NCBI GenBank assembly: GCA_009773455.1
Contig: WSXU01000028.1
Span: 62,001 to 126,000, forward strand
Reading direction: 5' to 3'
Origin: Bacteroidota bacterium
GTDB taxonomy: Bacteria; Bacteroidota; Bacteroidia; Bacteroidales; Lentimicrobiaceae
DNA length: 64,000 nt
In this document: one piece after another, positions 45,134 to 55,136 of the stretch
Numbering within the stretch: position 1 is the first letter of the stretch
Layout of the letters: every line of letters starts with the position of its first letter
Translations under genes and position numbers: made by a program
Notes under the pieces: generated by a model
What the model saw: only the letters and a program-made list of their open reading frames with translations
What the model was told of the DNA's origin: nothing
Databases searched by the model: none

Positions 45134-46627
45134 ATGATGAGAAATATTAATATAAATAAACTGAGCGGATTCAAAGGTCTCCGTATGCTCAGTTCTGCAG
45201 TCGCCCTGTTGCTCAGCACAAGCCTGCCTGCCGAAAATATTGTTTCTTCCGGTACATCCATCAGGGTGACAGCGGGAACTTCACTGGTCAGCCCGACCGG
45301 GTTGACCATTCAGAATGGCGGAACGCTGAATAATCTGGGAACGGTTATATTGGGTGGTAATCTTAACAATCAGAACGGCACTGCCAATAATCTGGGGGCA
45401 GGAACACTGGTTATATCCGGGACTGCAGCCCAGACGGTTTCAGGACAGAATATCATTGGCAATCTTACTTTGAACAATGCTGCAGGGGTTAACCTTGCCG
45501 GCAATACCACTGTAAATGGTGTACTGACTTTCACTTCAGGAAACATCGTCCTTGGCTCCAATAACCTTTCTCTTGGTACTTCAGCAACAGTTGCCGGAGC
45601 GCCTTCAGCAACATCCATGGTTGTTGCCACGGGAAGTGGTCAGTTGAGGAAGTCATTCAGCGCCGCAGGAAGTTTTACCTTTCCTGTCGGGGATAACACC
45701 GGGACGGCAGAATATGCTCCGGTTACAACGACTTTTACCGGTGGGTCATTCGGTTCAGGCAATTATCTTGGTGTAAATCTGGTCAATTCGGCCTATCCGG
45801 GTGCCATTGGCAGTTATATCAACCGTTACTGGAATGTAACCCCTAGTGGGATCACAGGATTCACCTGCAACGCCACGTTTAAATATATGCCGGCCGATGT
45901 GGTGGGCACCGAAAGCCTGCTTTTCTGCCTTCGGGTGAACCCCACCTCTGTGGTTTATTTCAGCGCCACCAATACGGCAACTGACATTCTAACGGCCAAT
46001 GGCCTCACCGAATTCGGGTCGTTTACCGGTCTTCAGCAGCTGACAAACAAAACACTGAACCTGACTGCTTTTCTCGAAGGGTTATACAATGGATCGGGAA
46101 CCATGCGCAAGGCACAGAATGAATTTGGCCCTCAGTATCCGGGCCTCACCGCCGATCAGGTGAGCATCGAGTTACACAATTCTGCTGCTTATGCCACTAA
46201 AGTTCTGACTGTGAACAACGTTAACCTGAGTACCACAGGTACTACAGCCGTTACACTGCCAGGTCTTTACAGCGGATCTTATTATGTGACAGTACGTCAC
46301 CGCAACAGCATTGAAACTACCACTGCATCTCCGGTTTCTTTTGCAGGTACAACGGTTAACTACAGTTTTGATGCCCCGGCCAAGGCTTATGGTGGAAACC
46401 TTCTCCTGATGGCTGGCCCTGGTTCATATTATGCCATTTACGGAGGCGATGTTAACCAGGACGGATCGGTCGATACCGGTGACTCAACCCCGGTTGACAA
46501 TGATTCCGCAGCCTTTGTTACCGGTTATGTGGCTACCGATGTGAATGGAGATGCCAGTGTGGATACCGGGGATGTTACCATTATCGACAACAATGGTGCA
46601 GCCTTTGTGACTTCTGTGACACCCTGA
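45134..46627 (+). CDS. Secreted beta-repeat protein with C-terminal dockerin-like Ca-binding repeats
   Basis: 497 residues from the ATG at 45134. A signal peptide ends near LLLSTSLPAEN. The N-terminal part has short repeats of beta-helix type (TIQNGGTLNNLGTVILGGNL, NQNGTANNLGAGTLVISGTA). The middle (residues about 165-330) is a beta-domain with a conserved RYWNVTPSGITGFTCNATFK block. The end carries two dockerin type I-like EF-hand loops, DVNQDGSVDTGDSTPVDND and DVNGDASVDTGDVTIIDNN, each with DxNxDGxxDxxD calcium ligands. Dockerins bind cohesin modules; no cohesin gene is in the window, so a simpler Ca-stabilised tail is also possible. A near-complete paralogue, now frameshifted, is at 51476. 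Confidence 0.82.
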   Translation: MMRNININKLSGFKGLRMLSSAVALLLSTSLPAENIVSSGTSIRVTAGTSLVSPTGLTIQNGGTLNNLGTVILGGNLNNQNGTANNLGAGTLVISGTAAQTVSGQNIIGNLTLNNAAGVNLAGNTTVNGVLTFTSGNIVLGSNNLSLGTSATVAGAPSATSMVVATGSGQLRKSFSAAGSFTFPVGDNTGTAEYAPVTTTFTGGSFGSGNYLGVNLVNSAYPGAIGSYINRYWNVTPSGITGFTCNATFKYMPADVVGTESLLFCLRVNPTSVVYFSATNTATDILTANGLTEFGSFTGLQQLTNKTLNLTAFLEGLYNGSGTMRKAQNEFGPQYPGLTADQVSIELHNSAAYATKVLTVNNVNLSTTGTTAVTLPGLYSGSYYVTVRHRNSIETTTASPVSFAGTTVNYSFDAPAKAYGGNLLLMAGPGSYYAIYGGDVNQDGSVDTGDSTPVDNDSAAFVTGYVATDVNGDASVDTGDVTIIDNNGAAFVTSVTP

Positions 46628-46685
46628 GTATGATATAAATTCATAATAGGTGAATAGATGATTTATCTTTAAACCAGATTTATTG

Positions 46686-46714
46686 ATGCCCCGGGGATTC
46701 CCGGGGCATTTTTT
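46686..46714 (+). terminator. Rho-independent terminator after the dockerin-like gene
   Basis: ATGCCCCGGG and CCCGGGGCAT form a perfect 10-bp stem (46686-46695, 46100s arm at 46700-46709) with loop GATT, followed by a T6 run. The remainder of the gap to 46955 holds only an AT-rich leader; an apparent ORF across it is not believed. Confidence 0.9.
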
Positions 46715-46954
46715 ATCCGGAATCAATAAAATGTTAGTCGGTTTTAATTCGGGCATAATTTGTTTGCTTTTTGCTTTTAAATTTCGTATTTTAACATCAT
46801 TAAAACCTCCTGCCAGGGTACGTTTTAAATTTCCAGGTAATTGTAGCTTCCCGCCTTACTCTTGTTTAACCTTCCCGGTTTCAGGCAGTGTTTCCAGTAT
46901 TTCGGAATGTTTGATTTATCACATATGGTATATTGAATTTTTAATCCGGATTTT

Positions 46955-48517
46955 ATGAAAGCATTGTTATTATGTTGCCTCCTGGCTGCCGGAGTTGCAG
47001 TTGAGGCTCAGATTGCCATCAACACCGATGGCAGTATTCCCGATAATTCAGCGATGCTGGATGTCAAGTCAGCCAGTAAGGGCCTTCTGATTCCGAGAAT
47101 TGCCCTGACTGGTGCATACGATAATACCACCGTTGTAAATCCTGCCAACAGCCTGCTGATCTTTAATACCACTGCAGCAGGTTCCGGAGAAGATGCCGTA
47201 ATTCCCGGTTTTTATTACTGGGATGGTCCTGCCGGTCACTGGAAGGGTTTGGTCACTAATGTTACCCAATCATGTGATGTAATGATCGATGGGAACAACA
47301 ACCTTATTTCCTCGAACAGCAGCAACCAGTCCCTTGAAGGATCCACCAATGTTGTGCTGGGTAACGATGCTTTCGGGGATCTTGGCGGGCCCTCCAATTA
47401 TGTGATTGCCATCGGGCAGGGAGTTTGTAATTCAGAGTCAACCATGGGTGACGCTTATGTGGTGGCACTTGGGCTGAACACTGCATTCTATAATAGCGGG
47501 AAATACCTGAACGCCTTCGGCCCGGATGCAGCCAACACCAACAGTGGCGAGCATGTTAATGCTATGGGTCAGTATGCTGCTTTTGGCAATACTGCTTATT
47601 CAGTGAACGCTTTCGGGGTGTATGCAGCCGGTGGGAATACAGGATCAAATGTAAATGCTCTGGGCTCAAGCGCAGCGCAGACCAACCAGGGGGAATACGT
47701 AAATGCCATCGGGCAATCGGCTTGCTTCAGCAACACCGGCTTAAATGTGAATGCCATCGGCTATGAGGCAGCTTATAACAACTCGGAGCAGGATGTGAAT
47801 GCTTTTGGCTTTCAGGCTGCTTTTTCCAACACACAATGGGCCGTAAATGCCCTGGGGGCTGTATCGGCGCGGAACAACACAGGCTATCTCGTTAATTCAC
47901 TTGGATCACAATCGTGTGAGAATAACAGTGGCAATTCGGTGAATGGGCTGGGTCATTTGTCGGCGCAGGAGAATCAGGGTAGTGAAGTCAATGCTTTGGG
48001 TGCCATGTCGGCCCAGTTTAACACAAATCACAGCGTCAATGCATTTGGCAATAAATCGGCGCAGAACAATACCGGCTGGAGCCTGAATGCATTTGGACCG
48101 GAGGCTGCCCAATTCAACAGCGGAGGTGGCGTTAATGCCCTTGGGGCACAGGCAGCCCGGTACAACAACGGTGACCACGCCATAGCCATCGGTGAGCGCG
48201 CGCTGAACGGGGGAGAGTTCATCAATGAAGGGCCCGGGAATATAGCCATTGGTTACCAGGCTGCTACCAATATCGGTACGGGTTCCAATAACATTGCGAT
48301 AGGCTTCGATACCCAGCTGATAAACGGGGACTCTTCCGGACAGATCAATATCGGAAACAGCATTGTCAGGGACGAATGGGGAGTGATCCAACTGAAAGAC
48401 CTGATACAACTTACACCCACCAGTGAACCGGCAATGCCTTCAGCCGGAATGATTTATTTTGACAGTACTTCCAATATGCTCCGGTATTTTAACGGCAGCC
48501 TCTGGGTTGACCTCTAG
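46955..48517 (+). CDS. Header protein with VNA(F/L/I)G head repeats
   Basis: 520 residues. Signal peptide (LLLCCLLAAGVAVEAQ), header [20 protein letters not shown]-like (IAINTDG). Residues about 160-440 are a tandem array of 14-16-residue head repeats with consensus N.G..VNA(F/L/I)G..AA..N, as in VNAFGVYAAGGNTGSNVNAL. This is a second, distinct version of the YadA-type roll used by 30537 and 32778. The C-terminus (NIGNSIVRDEWGVIQLKDLI ... GMIYFDSTSNMLRYFNGSLW) has no S74 or other tail domain. It lies between the two adhesin-dockerin blocks. Confidence 0.8.
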   Translation: MKALLLCCLLAAGVAVEAQIAINTDGSIPDNSAMLDVKSASKGLLIPRIALTGAYDNTTVVNPANSLLIFNTTAAGSGEDAVIPGFYYWDGPAGHWKGLVTNVTQSCDVMIDGNNNLISSNSSNQSLEGSTNVVLGNDAFGDLGGPSNYVIAIGQGVCNSESTMGDAYVVALGLNTAFYNSGKYLNAFGPDAANTNSGEHVNAMGQYAAFGNTAYSVNAFGVYAAGGNTGSNVNALGSSAAQTNQGEYVNAIGQSACFSNTGLNVNAIGYEAAYNNSEQDVNAFGFQAAFSNTQWAVNALGAVSARNNTGYLVNSLGSQSCENNSGNSVNGLGHLSAQENQGSEVNALGAMSAQFNTNHSVNAFGNKSAQNNTGWSLNAFGPEAAQFNSGGGVNALGAQAARYNNGDHAIAIGERALNGGEFINEGPGNIAIGYQAATNIGTGSNNIAIGFDTQLINGDSSGQINIGNSIVRDEWGVIQLKDLIQLTPTSEPAMPSAGMIYFDSTSNMLRYFNGSLWVDL

Positions 48518-48613
48518 CAACAGACCCGGTATTTCCCATTTTGTCAGAGCCTTACCAGGTTATCTTAATCTTAAAGTGAAAAACGAATTTTAATCTTTAA
48601 AAATCAACTGCTT

Positions 48614-51412
48614 ATGAAAAAAGTATTGTTTTTTCTGCTGATGGTTACGGGATTAAATGTTTTTTCCCAGGTCGCCATCAATACAGACGGCACGGCACCC
48701 GACAACTCGGCCATGCTGGATGTGAAAAGTACAACCAGGGGTTTTCTGGCGCCCCGGATGACCCTTACCCAGCGAAATGCCATTGTCACGCCTGCGACAG
48801 GGCTTGTCGTTTTTCAGACAAATGGCACTCCGGGGTATTACTACAATTCGGGCACACCTGCTGCGCCGGTATGGGCTTTGGTGGGAAGCAATGCCGGACA
48901 ATGGACAACCAATGGCACCAGTATCTATTATAATCTGGGAAATGTTGGGATTGGAACCGTTGCGCCACTTGAAAAACTGCAAGTCGACGGATATATTCAT
49001 TTGTCCAACACAACCGGAGGCTATCCCTTTGTCAGATTCAACAACACATACACCGGAGGGAACAGCGGGCTGGAATTTAATGAAAGCGGCGCCAATAAAG
49101 CCTGGATATTTTACAACGGTACAAATAATTCGTTGATCCTGAATGCCGATAACGATGGGGGCTATACTCCGGATCTTGTTGTGAGGAATGGAGGAAATAT
49201 CGGCATTGGGGTTATGACGCCTACAACAAGATTACAGGTTGTTGAAAATGCCCCCGGCTACACAGCAGCATTCGGAGCACCCGTGAGCCCCTGGACTTCA
49301 GGTACCAATGTTGCGGTTGGAAATGATAACGAAGATGCCGTACTCTATGTTGGGCAGGCCCCCGGAAGTGAAGGATTCCTGATCTGGCAGTACAACTCCG
49401 ATCCTGCTTTAGGATACTACAGCATTGGCACCTACAATGGAAGCAATCCCCTGACGCTGCAGGAATATGGGGGTAATGTAGGGGTCCGGACCAATGCACC
49501 TGCTGCATTACTGCATGTCGCAGAAGAGAGTCCCGGACACACAGCTATCTTTGGTTCACTGGTGAGTGGATATACCACGGGGACTAATGTATCAATCGGC
49601 GACGAGAATGCCAATTCACTGATTCATATAGGTCAGAGCAGCAGCAATAAGGGGTATATCATCTGGCAATACAATTCAACCCCCGCCAACGCCTACTTCA
49701 GCCTGGGTTCTTATGGAGGTAGCAATCCTTTGGTTTTGCAGGAAGCAGGCGGCAATGTCGGTATTGATGTTACTTCACCCCTGGCAAAAATACATGTTAA
49801 CAACACAGCCGGATCCTATACCGGTTTGTTTGGTGACCAGATCGGCGGTTATAGTGGCGGGACAAATTTATCCATCGGGGATGACGCCGCCACATCGTTA
49901 TTATATTTAGGACAGGGCTACAGCAACAAGGGATATTTAATCTGGAATTACAATGTCACCCCTGCCAGTGCCTACTTCAGTGTAGGCACATATTCGGGTA
50001 ACAATCCTTTGGTCCTTCAGGATGCAGGAGGGAATGTGGGGATAGGCACAACATCCCCTGTCTCGCGTCTGCAGGTTGATTATAATGCCAATGGACACAG
50101 TTACCTGGGCTATAGTTCTGTTTTTTCAGCTCATTTTTACCATATTGAACAGACAGCTGAAGGTGATGGTCAGGCAGGTGTTTATGCGTTAAGATCACGC
50201 AGCACCCAGAATGATGGTATCGGGTATTCGGTGAATACCTGTAACTCAGCCATCAATGGATATTCTTTCTGGGGTGATCTTTACACTTTTGGGACCAGCG
50301 GATTCAATTACAATGATTATACGCGTTGCGGTGGTATTTTAGGCAGCAACGCAAACGGGAATTATTGGGGATCACTGGGATATAAAAACAGTGGCGGCAC
50401 TACTTACGGGGGTTATTTCACCAGTTCCACCAATGGTACCGGTAAATCAGCCGGTCAGGTTGAAACAGGTATCGGCATCGGAGCCTGGGGTGATATGATG
50501 GGTGCTGATATTCATGGAAGGGTTTATGGCCTTTATGCTGAAGGGGAAAACTACGCCATGTTCTCGAATGGCGATGTATATAAAAACAGGCTTGATGTGC
50601 ATCTGCAGGATAACGGAACAGGGACAAATACGGTACTTTATACCAATGTATCAACCGATGTTACCATTCAGACCAGCGGTGTGGCAACCCTTTCAAACGG
50701 AAAGGCGAATATAGCTTTTGATCCTTCCTTTGCTGCTTCCGTCTCAACTGAAGCCCCGGTGATTGTTACGGTAACTCCGGTTGGAAATTCCAACGGCGTT
50801 TATCTTGCTGATGTTTCCGGAGCCGGATTTACCGTTGTGGAGAACAATGCCGGTAAGAGCAATGTATCAGTGAACTATATTGCCATCGGTAAAAGGGCAG
50901 GATACGAGAACCCTAACCTGCCACGTGAAGTGATTGATGCCGGATATACCGGCAAACTGGCAGCCGGGCTGCACAACGATGCTGATACACAAACCAACGG
51001 GCAAGGACTTTATTATGAAAACGGACAGTTGACAGCGGGAATACATGCTTCAACCCTGCCTGATCCTAATAAGCCTGCTATTGAAACTATCATGCCCAGG
51101 CCGTCAGTACCTTCAGGCGAAGGCATGGGTGTTGAAGGAATCAGTTCAGGAGTTATTGATCCCGGACAGGTTCAGCCAAACGTTCCGGTTCGCCGGATTC
51201 CCGAGAACGGGACAATTTCCGGAAAAACAGGAGAACCGGCACAGAACCCGGAGAGGGCTGCTGCCAGAGAACTGCCCGCCATCGAAACAGCTGGCAGTGG
51301 CAACGGAAAACCTCAGCCGGTTTCGCAGGCATCGCCTAAGGATGAAAGTGACACGAATAAAAATGGTTCATCTGTCAGCATGCCACCCTATCATCCGGCA
51401 AACATCAAATAA
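48614..51412 (+). CDS. Header protein with three 93-residue modules and array-specific C-terminal domain
   Basis: 932 residues. Signal peptide (VLFFLLMVTGLNVFSQ), header [21 protein letters not shown] short shaft block (VGIGTVAPLEKLQVDGYIHL) is followed by three copies of the 93-residue module, each containing LY(V/L/I)GQ..SNKGYLIWQYN.TPA.AYFS.G.Y.GSNPL.LQ, between about residues 200 and 480. The region GYSFWGDLYTFGTSGFNYND, GIGIGAWGDMMGADIHGRVY and the C-terminal domain (AIGKRAGYENPNLPREVIDA, AGLHNDADTQTNGQGLYYEN) closely match 42936. A 120-residue Pro/Gly/Glu-rich tail follows. A dockerin-like gene comes next, as after 42936. Confidence 0.76.
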   Translation: MKKVLFFLLMVTGLNVFSQVAINTDGTAPDNSAMLDVKSTTRGFLAPRMTLTQRNAIVTPATGLVVFQTNGTPGYYYNSGTPAAPVWALVGSNAGQWTTNGTSIYYNLGNVGIGTVAPLEKLQVDGYIHLSNTTGGYPFVRFNNTYTGGNSGLEFNESGANKAWIFYNGTNNSLILNADNDGGYTPDLVVRNGGNIGIGVMTPTTRLQVVENAPGYTAAFGAPVSPWTSGTNVAVGNDNEDAVLYVGQAPGSEGFLIWQYNSDPALGYYSIGTYNGSNPLTLQEYGGNVGVRTNAPAALLHVAEESPGHTAIFGSLVSGYTTGTNVSIGDENANSLIHIGQSSSNKGYIIWQYNSTPANAYFSLGSYGGSNPLVLQEAGGNVGIDVTSPLAKIHVNNTAGSYTGLFGDQIGGYSGGTNLSIGDDAATSLLYLGQGYSNKGYLIWNYNVTPASAYFSVGTYSGNNPLVLQDAGGNVGIGTTSPVSRLQVDYNANGHSYLGYSSVFSAHFYHIEQTAEGDGQAGVYALRSRSTQNDGIGYSVNTCNSAINGYSFWGDLYTFGTSGFNYNDYTRCGGILGSNANGNYWGSLGYKNSGGTTYGGYFTSSTNGTGKSAGQVETGIGIGAWGDMMGADIHGRVYGLYAEGENYAMFSNGDVYKNRLDVHLQDNGTGTNTVLYTNVSTDVTIQTSGVATLSNGKANIAFDPSFAASVSTEAPVIVTVTPVGNSNGVYLADVSGAGFTVVENNAGKSNVSVNYIAIGKRAGYENPNLPREVIDAGYTGKLAAGLHNDADTQTNGQGLYYENGQLTAGIHASTLPDPNKPAIETIMPRPSVPSGEGMGVEGISSGVIDPGQVQPNVPVRRIPENGTISGKTGEPAQNPERAAARELPAIETAGSGNGKPQPVSQASPKDESDTNKNGSSVSMPPYHPANIK

Positions 51413-51475
51413 CTGGTTTAGAATAAGGTATTATTAATCTGATCCACAGCGGATTATAACTTAAAACCATTCAAC

Positions 51476-52519
51476 ATGAGAACATTGTCAAAAATCAGGA
51501 AACCAACAAATTGTGTATATTTCCTGATGATCATCTCTTCCGTTTTTCTGTTTCAGGATCGTTTGATGGCCGACAATATCATAACTTCCGGCACAACAAT
51601 GAGGGTGACAGCGGGTACAACCGTGGTAAGTCAGACTTCAGTTACCATTCAAAACGGGGCTACACTCAACAACCTTGGAACCTTAGTTCTTTCAGGCAAT
51701 CTGACCAACCAGAATGCGTCGGCCAACAGCCTGGGAACAGGAACCATTGTCATGTCCGGAACATCGGTCCAGGCTATCAGCGGGCAGAACATCTTTGGTA
51801 ATCTTACGCTGAATAATGCTTCCGGGATTACCCTCGGAGGTAATTCCACCCTTAACGGATCAATTACATTTACCAGCGGCAGAATAACCCTCGGATCGAA
51901 CAACCTGTTGCTGGGAACAGCTGCCCTGGTTGCAGGAGCGCCTTCGGCAACATCAATGGTGGTTGCCACCGGTTCCGGGCAACTGCGAAAGTCGTTCAGT
52001 GGAACCGGAAGTTTCACATTTCCGGTTGGCGATGCCATTGGTACGGTTGAATACACTCCGGTGACCGTTAATTTTACTGCCGGCTCTTTCGCTGCAGGTA
52101 ATTATGCCGGGGTAAATCTGACGAATTCGGCCTATCCGGGTGCTACAGGAAGTTACATCAACCGGTTTTGGGGTGTAGCACAGAGTGGCATCACCGGATT
52201 CACCTGCAACGCAACTTTTAAATATATGCCGGCCGATGTTGTGGGTACTGAGAACCTGATCTACTGCCTGCGTATTACCCCGGTTTCGGTGGTGTATTTC
52301 AGCGTTGCCAATACTGCATCGGATCTGCTGACAGCCAACGGTATAACAGAATTCGGCACGTTCACCGGAATTCAGCAACTCGCGAATAAAACACTGAATC
52401 TTACGGCATTGCTTGAGGGATTATACTTACCGGAACAACGGCAGACCAGATCAGCATTGAATTACACAATCCGGCCAGCTATGCTTCGAAATTGTTTACT
52501 GCCGGAAATGTTAACCTGA
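51476..52519 (+). pseudogene. Dockerin-like paralogue, N-terminal portion (frameshifted gene)
   Basis: 347 codons with signal peptide (YFLMIISSVFLFQDRLMAD). It is strongly similar to the first 320 residues of the 45134 protein (shared TIQNGATLNNLGTLVLSGNL, SATSMVVATGSGQLRKSFSG, GITGFTCNATFKYMPADVVG). At LEGLY the frame leaves the paralogue and ends after 30 unrelated codons. Alignment shows a net loss of 49 bases here compared with 45134 (66 bases against 17 between LEGLY and ADQ), which shifts the frame by one. The missing part continues in another frame as the next entry. Either the gene is inactive or a shortened protein without dockerin is made. Confidence 0.82.
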
Positions 52520-52917
52520 GCACTACCGGAGCTTCATCCGTTACCATTCCCGGGCTATACAACGGATCATATTACGTTACCGTGCGTCACCGCAACAGCA
52601 TTGAAACTACTACGGCAACGCCCGTCTCTTTTGCCGGGGGTACCATAAACTACAGTTTTGATGCTCCCTCCAAGGCTTATGGAAGCAACCTCATCCTGAT
52701 GGCAGGCCCGGGTACCTGGTATGCAATTTACGGCGGTGATGTAACCCAGGACGGTTCTGTCGATACCGGGGACATGACCCCGGTAGACAATGATGCTGCA
52801 GCTTTCGTTGCCGGTTATGTGGTAACAGATGTCAATGGCGATGGTTCGGTGGATACGGCCGATATTACCATCATCGATAATAACAGTGCAGCATTCGTAA
52901 CATCTGCCACACCATAG
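52492..52917 (+). pseudogene. Dockerin-like paralogue, C-terminal portion (frameshifted gene)
   Basis: 141 codons that continue the 51476 gene in a different frame. The true homologous frame is already readable from about 52433 (TGTTADQISIELHNPASYAS), then GNVNLSTTGASSVTIPGLYN and VTVRHRNSIETTTATPVSFA. It ends with two dockerin-like loops (DVTQDGSVDTGDMTPVDND, DVNGDGSVDTADITIIDNN). No signal peptide or start of its own is evident (the listed start is a TTG in the middle of the domain). The intact reading frame suggests the 49-base loss is recent or lies in a strain variant. Confidence 0.75.
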
Positions 52918-52954
52918 GAATATTCGGGTTTCTTCAGGTTTTTCATTGAATCAG

Positions 52955-52985
52955 AACCCTCTGCAGGAATGCGGAGGGTTTTTTT
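52955..52985 (+). terminator. Terminator after the second dockerin-like gene
   Basis: ACCCTC and GGAGGGT arms around a short loop are followed by TTTTTTT. It lies 38 bases after the stop codon at 52917. Confidence 0.8.
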
Positions 52986-53032
52986 GGTAAAAATGGCTTT
53001 TCCAGTTTTACTTTTCGTATGCCATCATTGAC

Positions 53033-53040
53033 TACCTTTG
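53033..53040 (+). promoter_or_regulatory. -7 promoter element of the DUF502 gene
   Basis: TACCTTTG followed by C is a perfect Bacteroidota -7 box, 60 bases before the ATG. A weak TTTT/TTTC element stands 17-18 bases upstream. Confidence 0.5.
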
Positions 53041-53099
53041 CGGGGTCTTTCCTTCAATCCGGGATTAGATAAACATATTGAATATCAAGTTATTAAGAT

Positions 53100-53726
53100 A
53101 TGGGTGATAAGAAACTTTCAAAAAATCTGCTGGCCTGGTTTCTCCAGGGCCTGCTTTTTACTGCCCCGGTTTCATTAACGATCTATATCATCTATAAATC
53201 CTTCAGGATCGTTGATGGTATCCTTACGGATGTCATTCTAGGAATTTTCGGCTTCAGAATCCCCGGCCTGGGTATGGTTGTGATTCTCGGAACCATTACA
53301 CTGATCGGATTTCTCGGATCCTCCATTGTTTTCAGGCCGTTACTGTCATATCTTGACAAGCTGATCAGCCAGGCTCCGTTGGTTAAAATCATCTATACCT
53401 CCATCAAAGACTTTATGTCGGCCTTTGTCGGCAAGGAACGAAGATTTACAGAACCGGTGCTGGTAAAGGTAAGCAAGGACGCCAACCTAGAAAAAATGGG
53501 GTTTATCACCCAGAAAGATCTGTCAAACCTGGGAATACCCAAAGGGAAAGTGGCGGTTTATCTGCCTCATTCCTATAATTTTTCGGGCAATCTGTTCATT
53601 GTCCCTGTCGAAAATATAACCCCGCTGGCGGCCCATCCGGCCGAAGTGATGAAATTTATTGTGAGTGCAGGCGTTACCAGTGTTGACAGTAAACAAACAC
53701 AACATCAGGCGGAGGAGAATGAGTTG

Positions 53727-53729
<3 letters not shown>
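53100..53729 (+). CDS. DUF502 family membrane protein
   Basis: 209 residues. Two transmembrane helices (about 14-38 [15 protein letters not shown] and 58-80 [16 protein letters not shown]) are followed by the conserved [20 protein letters not shown] and [18 protein letters not shown] blocks, a beta-rich soluble part ([19 protein letters not shown]) and a charged C-terminus. This is the DUF502 layout. The function is unknown; distant links to membrane stress proteins have been proposed for the family. The gene runs directly into the heptamer-repeat spacer. Confidence 0.88.
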
Positions 53730-54125
<396 letters not shown>

Positions 54126-54247
54126 TAGAAAGAGTCTGAAGTATTGTGTTTTTTACAGGCAGAAGTAGAAAATAATGCATGAATCCATTGGTCGGTTAAT
54201 GATGGGTTTTCATGCAAAATGGAATGATAATCGAAAATAATATCTGA

Positions 54248-55030
54248 ATGACAAAACCTTTGATACTGATTACCAACGACGATGGCATTCATGCCCCCGG
54301 GCTCAGAACCCTGATCAGGGTGATGCGACAACTCGGTGATGTGCTGGTTGTTGCACCTGATAAAGCCATGTCGGGAATGGGCCATGCGGTCACCATAACT
54401 TCCCCGCTGAGGGTGCATAAACTTGCCGAAGAAACCGGCTATACAGAGTATTCCTGCACCGGAACACCTGCTGATTGTATAAAGCTTGGACAGAAAGCCA
54501 TTCTGGGGCGGAATCCGGATCTGATCGTGTCGGGCATCAACCATGGCTCGAATTCTTCTGTCAATGTGATCTACTCCGGCACAATGGCTGCCGTGCTTGA
54601 AGGTGCCATGGAAAATATTCCTTCCATCGGGTTTTCGCTGAACGACTATGCGTATGCGGCCGATTTCAGTAAATGTGAACCCTATATCCTATCCATTGCC
54701 ACGAATGTAATCGATAAGGGATTACCGGCTTATACCTGTCTGAATGTGAACATCCCGGCTGTGAATGGCTCCCCGATAAAGGGAATCAAAGTAGTAAGGC
54801 AGGCCATGGCTTTCTGGGACGAGAAATTCGACCAGCGGAAGGATCCGCATCAGCGCGACTATTTCTGGCTCACCGGTATCTTCAGAAACCGGGATGAGGG
54901 TGAGGATACCGATGAATGGGCACTCAGCAACAATTATGTTTCGGTCGTTCCTGTTCATTTCGATCTGACTTCCCATAAAACCATACCTTTGCTCAGGGAA
55001 TGGGAAACGGGCAATCTTGACCATCATTAG
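54248..55030 (+). CDS. surE: 5'/3'-nucleotidase SurE
   Basis: 260 residues. The N-terminal LILITNDDGIHAPGLRTLIR gives the DD metal-binding pair and the conserved GIxAPG. Further SurE blocks are VVAPDKAMSGMGHAVT, CTGTPADCIKLG, PDLIVSGINHGSN and YSGTMAAVLEGAM, holding the Asn/Ser ligands. SurE dephosphorylates nucleoside monophosphates with a divalent metal in stationary phase or stress. It is cytoplasmic. It begins the surE - membrane protein - lpxB order that recurs in Bacteroidota. Confidence 0.93.
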   Translation: MTKPLILITNDDGIHAPGLRTLIRVMRQLGDVLVVAPDKAMSGMGHAVTITSPLRVHKLAEETGYTEYSCTGTPADCIKLGQKAILGRNPDLIVSGINHGSNSSVNVIYSGTMAAVLEGAMENIPSIGFSLNDYAYAADFSKCEPYILSIATNVIDKGLPAYTCLNVNIPAVNGSPIKGIKVVRQAMAFWDEKFDQRKDPHQRDYFWLTGIFRNRDEGEDTDEWALSNNYVSVVPVHFDLTSHKTIPLLREWETGNLDHH

Positions 55031-55136
55031 ATCTCACGGGAAACAATCGGCTGACTTCTTTGTCTTTTGTCATAAACAACCATTCAAAGCAAGCACTTTT
55101 AGCTTTTGATATTATTTTTCAGACCTGACACCGGCT

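Noticed and set aside
46683-46958. 91-codon plus-strand ORF after the first dockerin-like gene
   Set aside because: It begins inside the terminator hairpin and has no recognisable domain.
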